Shown here: piece by piece, positions 4,716-6,301 of the stretch
Position numbering within the stretch: position 1 is the stretch's first letter
How the letters are laid out: each line of letters opens with the position of its first letter
Source: Bdellovibrionales bacterium
Lineage (GTDB): Bacteria > Bdellovibrionota > Bdellovibrionia > Bdellovibrionales > JAMPXM01
Assembly (NCBI GenBank): GCA_005793615.1
Contig: SXRI01000227.1
Span: 1-6,301, forward strand
DNA length: 6,301 bases
Direction of reading: 5' to 3'
Program-made: the position numbers and the translations under genes
The notes under the pieces: model-generated
What the model was told of the DNA's origin: nothing
The model's database searches: none
What the model saw: only the letters and a program-made list of their open reading frames with translations

Positions 4716-5319
4716 GATCTACGAATTTCTTGAACGACGGCCGTTCTTTTATTCGTTGAAACCAACCCGCGAGGTTCGCATATCCATCCAGTGGAATCTT
4801 GACGGTATTGGCAATGTTAACCACAGAAGCGGCATTAAGATCCGCCAAAGTTACTTTCTCGGCCACCAAATAGGTCTTACCGCTCAGTGATTTATCAAGA
4901 ATCGCGAGCAGATGAGGAATCTTCTCGTTAGCTTTGGCAATAATCGCAGGATCACGCTTATCGGCAGGTACAAACATAGTTTGAATAATGATATCCACCA
5001 TCGGCGGCTGCAGTTCAACCAGAGCCCAGGTACTCCACTGCTGAACCAGGGCGCGTTCTTTGACCTCAGCGCCAAGTAGCTCTGGCTTGAATTTCTCGGC
5101 GAGGTAGTAGTTGATGGCGAGCGACTCCCACAAAACAAAATCGCCATCAATCAGACACGGCACCTTGCCGTTAGGATTGAGTTTCAGGAACTCTGGACTC
5201 TTATGCTCGCGCTTTTCCATCATATCGAGAGCAACGGTCTCGTAGGGTACACCTACTTCTTCGAGCATTAAGTAACAGCGACCAGCACTGGTTCGCGGTG
5301 ACCCGTAAATCTTGAGCAT
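4705..5319 (-). CDS. glutathione S-transferase family protein
   Basis: Predicted 204 residues, a usual length for a soluble bacterial GST. The N-terminal thioredoxin-like domain (about 1-77) holds the NPNGKVP motif (48-54) with the cis-proline at 54 and the Glu65-Ser66 pair that binds the gamma-glutamyl part of glutathione. The region S7-P-R-T-S11 is where the catalytic Ser or Tyr usually lies, so a Ser-type (theta-like) enzyme is possible. The helical C-terminal domain (about 85-204) contains TLADL (157-161), the conserved folding motif. Family members conjugate glutathione to electrophiles or reduce peroxides; the actual substrate is unknown. A strong AAGGAGG lies 4 bases from the ATG, and a candidate promoter is at 5355-5383. 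It lies downstream of an RND pump gene on the same strand, which fits a detoxification setting. Confidence 0.9.
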   Translation of the reverse strand: MLKIYGSPRTSAGRCYLMLEEVGVPYETVALDMMEKREHKSPEFLKLNPNGKVPCLIDGDFVLWESLAINYYLAEKFKPELLGAEVKERALVQQWSTWALVELQPPMVDIIIQTMFVPADKRDPAIIAKANEKIPHLLAILDKSLSGKTYLVAEKVTLADLNAASVVNIANTVKIPLDGYANLAGWFQRIKERPSFKKFVDLRK

Positions 5320-5354
5320 GAATCCTCCTTACAATTTGGAAAACCTGGACGCGT

Positions 5355-5383
5355 ACTGCAACAGTCCATGGCTGCGATGTCAA
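5355..5383 (-). promoter_or_regulatory. candidate promoter of the GST gene
   Basis: On the minus strand an exact TTGACA (5378-5383) is followed after 17 bp by TGCAGT (5355-5360), a weak -10 box matching TATAAT at three positions. It lies 35 bp before the start codon. The perfect -35 box and spacing argue for it; the poor -10 box suggests a weak or activated promoter. Confidence 0.45.
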
Positions 5384-5396
5384 GTAGGAGCAGCCC

Positions 5397-5435
5397 AGTG
5401 GGCGCAGGTAAGCGCGAGCGGTTTAGCCGCCCACT
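5397..5435. repeat. 8-bp inverted repeat with 23-base loop spanning the RND pump stop
   Basis: AGTGGGCG (5397-5404) and CGCCCACT (5428-5435) are perfect complements. The TAA stop of the pump gene (5423-5425) lies in the loop, inside a smaller GCGG/CCGC hairpin (5418-5430). No T run follows on the minus strand. It may separate or protect the pump mRNA end before the GST gene. Confidence 0.45.
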
Positions 5436-6301
5436 ATGGCACTTTGACCCGAACTCTCTCTACGGCTTCTTCGGAAAAAGAAACTTGGCGAAGAAACAAG
5501 GCTGTAAGCACAAGGCACGACAAACAAGGTTAACACCGTTGACACCGTGACTCCGCCAACCACCGCGATCGCCATTGGGCGCATGGTCTCCGAACCTGCT
5601 CCACGAGCCAATGCCTCCGGTAAAGCTCCGGCCACAGTGGCAATGGAAGTCATTAGAATGGGGCGTAGGCGCACGGGACAAGCTTCAATCAACGCATCGG
5701 TAACATTAAGTCCCTCTTCGCGCTTACGATTGGTAAACTCCACCAGCAAGATTGAGTTTTTCTTCACGATCCCCATCAAAAGCAGAATGCCGATCAGGCT
5801 ATAGATATTCAGCGAGGTATCCGTTACCTTCATCGCCCAAAGCGCCCCGGTTAAAGAAAACGGCAGGGCCAACAAAATAATCAGCGGATGAAGAAAGCTA
5901 TTGAACTGCGAGGCCAAAACGACATAAGCCACGAAAATCCCGAGAAGCAGCGCACCCATGAGGCTACGAAACGAGTCATTCATCGCCTGCGAGCTGCCAG
6001 AGAGCTCAATATGATACCCCGGAGCAAGCGAGGCCTTGGCCAGATCACTCAAGTAATCCATGACCTCGGACTGCGACTTTCCCGGTACGAAGTTTCCATA
6101 AATACTGATGCCACGCTCGCGATTGTACCGAGTGATGTTCAGAAGTGTGCTACTCGGTTTGATCTCAACCAACTGACTGAGCGGCACGACCTCGCGCTGA
6201 ATATTACGCACCCCAAGGCGATAAATATCCTCAGGCCCACGATTAACCTCGGGCATCAGTTTGATCTGGATATCGTTGCGATGTCCGGAAGCATCGGTGT
6301 A
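5423..6301 (-). CDS. RND multidrug-efflux permease, C-terminal part (5' end beyond the window)
   Basis: The frame is open from the window edge, so the start and about 70% of the protein are missing; 292 residues are visible against roughly 1,020-1,050 for the family. The visible part begins in the periplasmic porter domain (about 1-113), with a PGKS loop near 73-76. It then shows about five membrane segments (about 115-132, 137-155, 167-192, 214-232, 238-268). The cytoplasmic-end motif GIVKKNS (177-183) and LRPILMTS (212-219) mark the HAE1/AcrB-MdtB group of proton-driven inner-membrane pumps, which work in a tripartite complex with a periplasmic adaptor and an outer-membrane channel. The GIVKKN form is closest to MdtB/MdtC-like pumps as I remember them. 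The tail is Arg/Ser rich. Adaptor and channel genes are not in the window. Substrates cannot be told. Confidence 0.92.
   Translation of the reverse strand, partial: YTDASGHRNDIQIKLMPEVNRGPEDIYRLGVRNIQREVVPLSQLVEIKPSSTLLNITRYNRERGISIYGNFVPGKSQSEVMDYLSDLAKASLAPGYHIELSGSSQAMNDSFRSLMGALLLGIFVAYVVLASQFNSFLHPLIILLALPFSLTGALWAMKVTDTSLNIYSLIGILLLMGIVKKNSILLVEFTNRKREEGLNVTDALIEACPVRLRPILMTSIATVAGALPEALARGAGSETMRPMAIAVVGGVTVSTVLTLFVVPCAYSLVSSPSFFFRRSRRESSGQSAIVGG

Noticed and set aside
1..6301. CRISPR array, tRNA or rRNA gene, transposase or att-site repeats
   Set aside because: I saw no regularly spaced repeats, cloverleaf-like sequence, ribosomal RNA signature, transposase motifs or paired terminal repeats in any part of the window.

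Overview
The window is bacterial DNA of roughly balanced base composition. It most resembles an accessory stretch of a chromosome from a Bdellovibrio-like or myxobacterium-like (Bdellovibrionota or former Deltaproteobacteria) organism. The main reason is the first gene, an HNH protein with an N-terminal helical region of a type I associate with many copies in those genomes. The lineage is an inference from recognised protein families, not from a marker gene.

Layout, left to right. Positions 1-325 hold the possible tail of an upstream gene (stop at 58-60), a doubtful 38-codon small ORF (95-211) and the control region of the HNH gene, with two short perfect inverted repeats. The HNH endonuclease-like gene (326-1297, +) converges on a full-length DnaA-like replication-initiator paralogue (1403-2764, -), which has a clear intrinsic terminator at 1353-1379. 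A 216-bp divergent region with a 13-bp palindrome and an A/T tract separates the DnaA-like gene from a secreted alpha/beta-hydrolase (esterase) gene (2981-3880, +). This is followed by a small secreted Gly/Ser-linker protein (4093-4569, +) with a strong terminator at 4645-4684. On the opposite strand come a glutathione S-transferase (4705-5319, -) and, upstream of it, the C-terminal third of an RND multidrug-efflux permease (5423-6301, -, running off the window).

How the genes relate. I see no single operon. The RND pump and the GST lie in the same direction about 100 bp apart and could both serve detoxification, but the GST has its own consensus -35 box and a strong ribosome-binding site. 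The two secreted proteins are probably independently transcribed envelope or extracellular proteins. The HNH gene and the dnaA-like gene are convergent, so they are neighbours rather than partners on sequence evidence.

Most worth a second look are two things. One is the DnaA paralogue: it keeps the ATPase motifs but has changed residues at the DnaA-box reading motif and beside the arginine finger, and it ends right after the HTH signature. The other is the recurrence of short tandem duplications carrying stop codons at the 3' ends of three neighbouring genes. I did not find a clear, self-contained new defence or mobile system.
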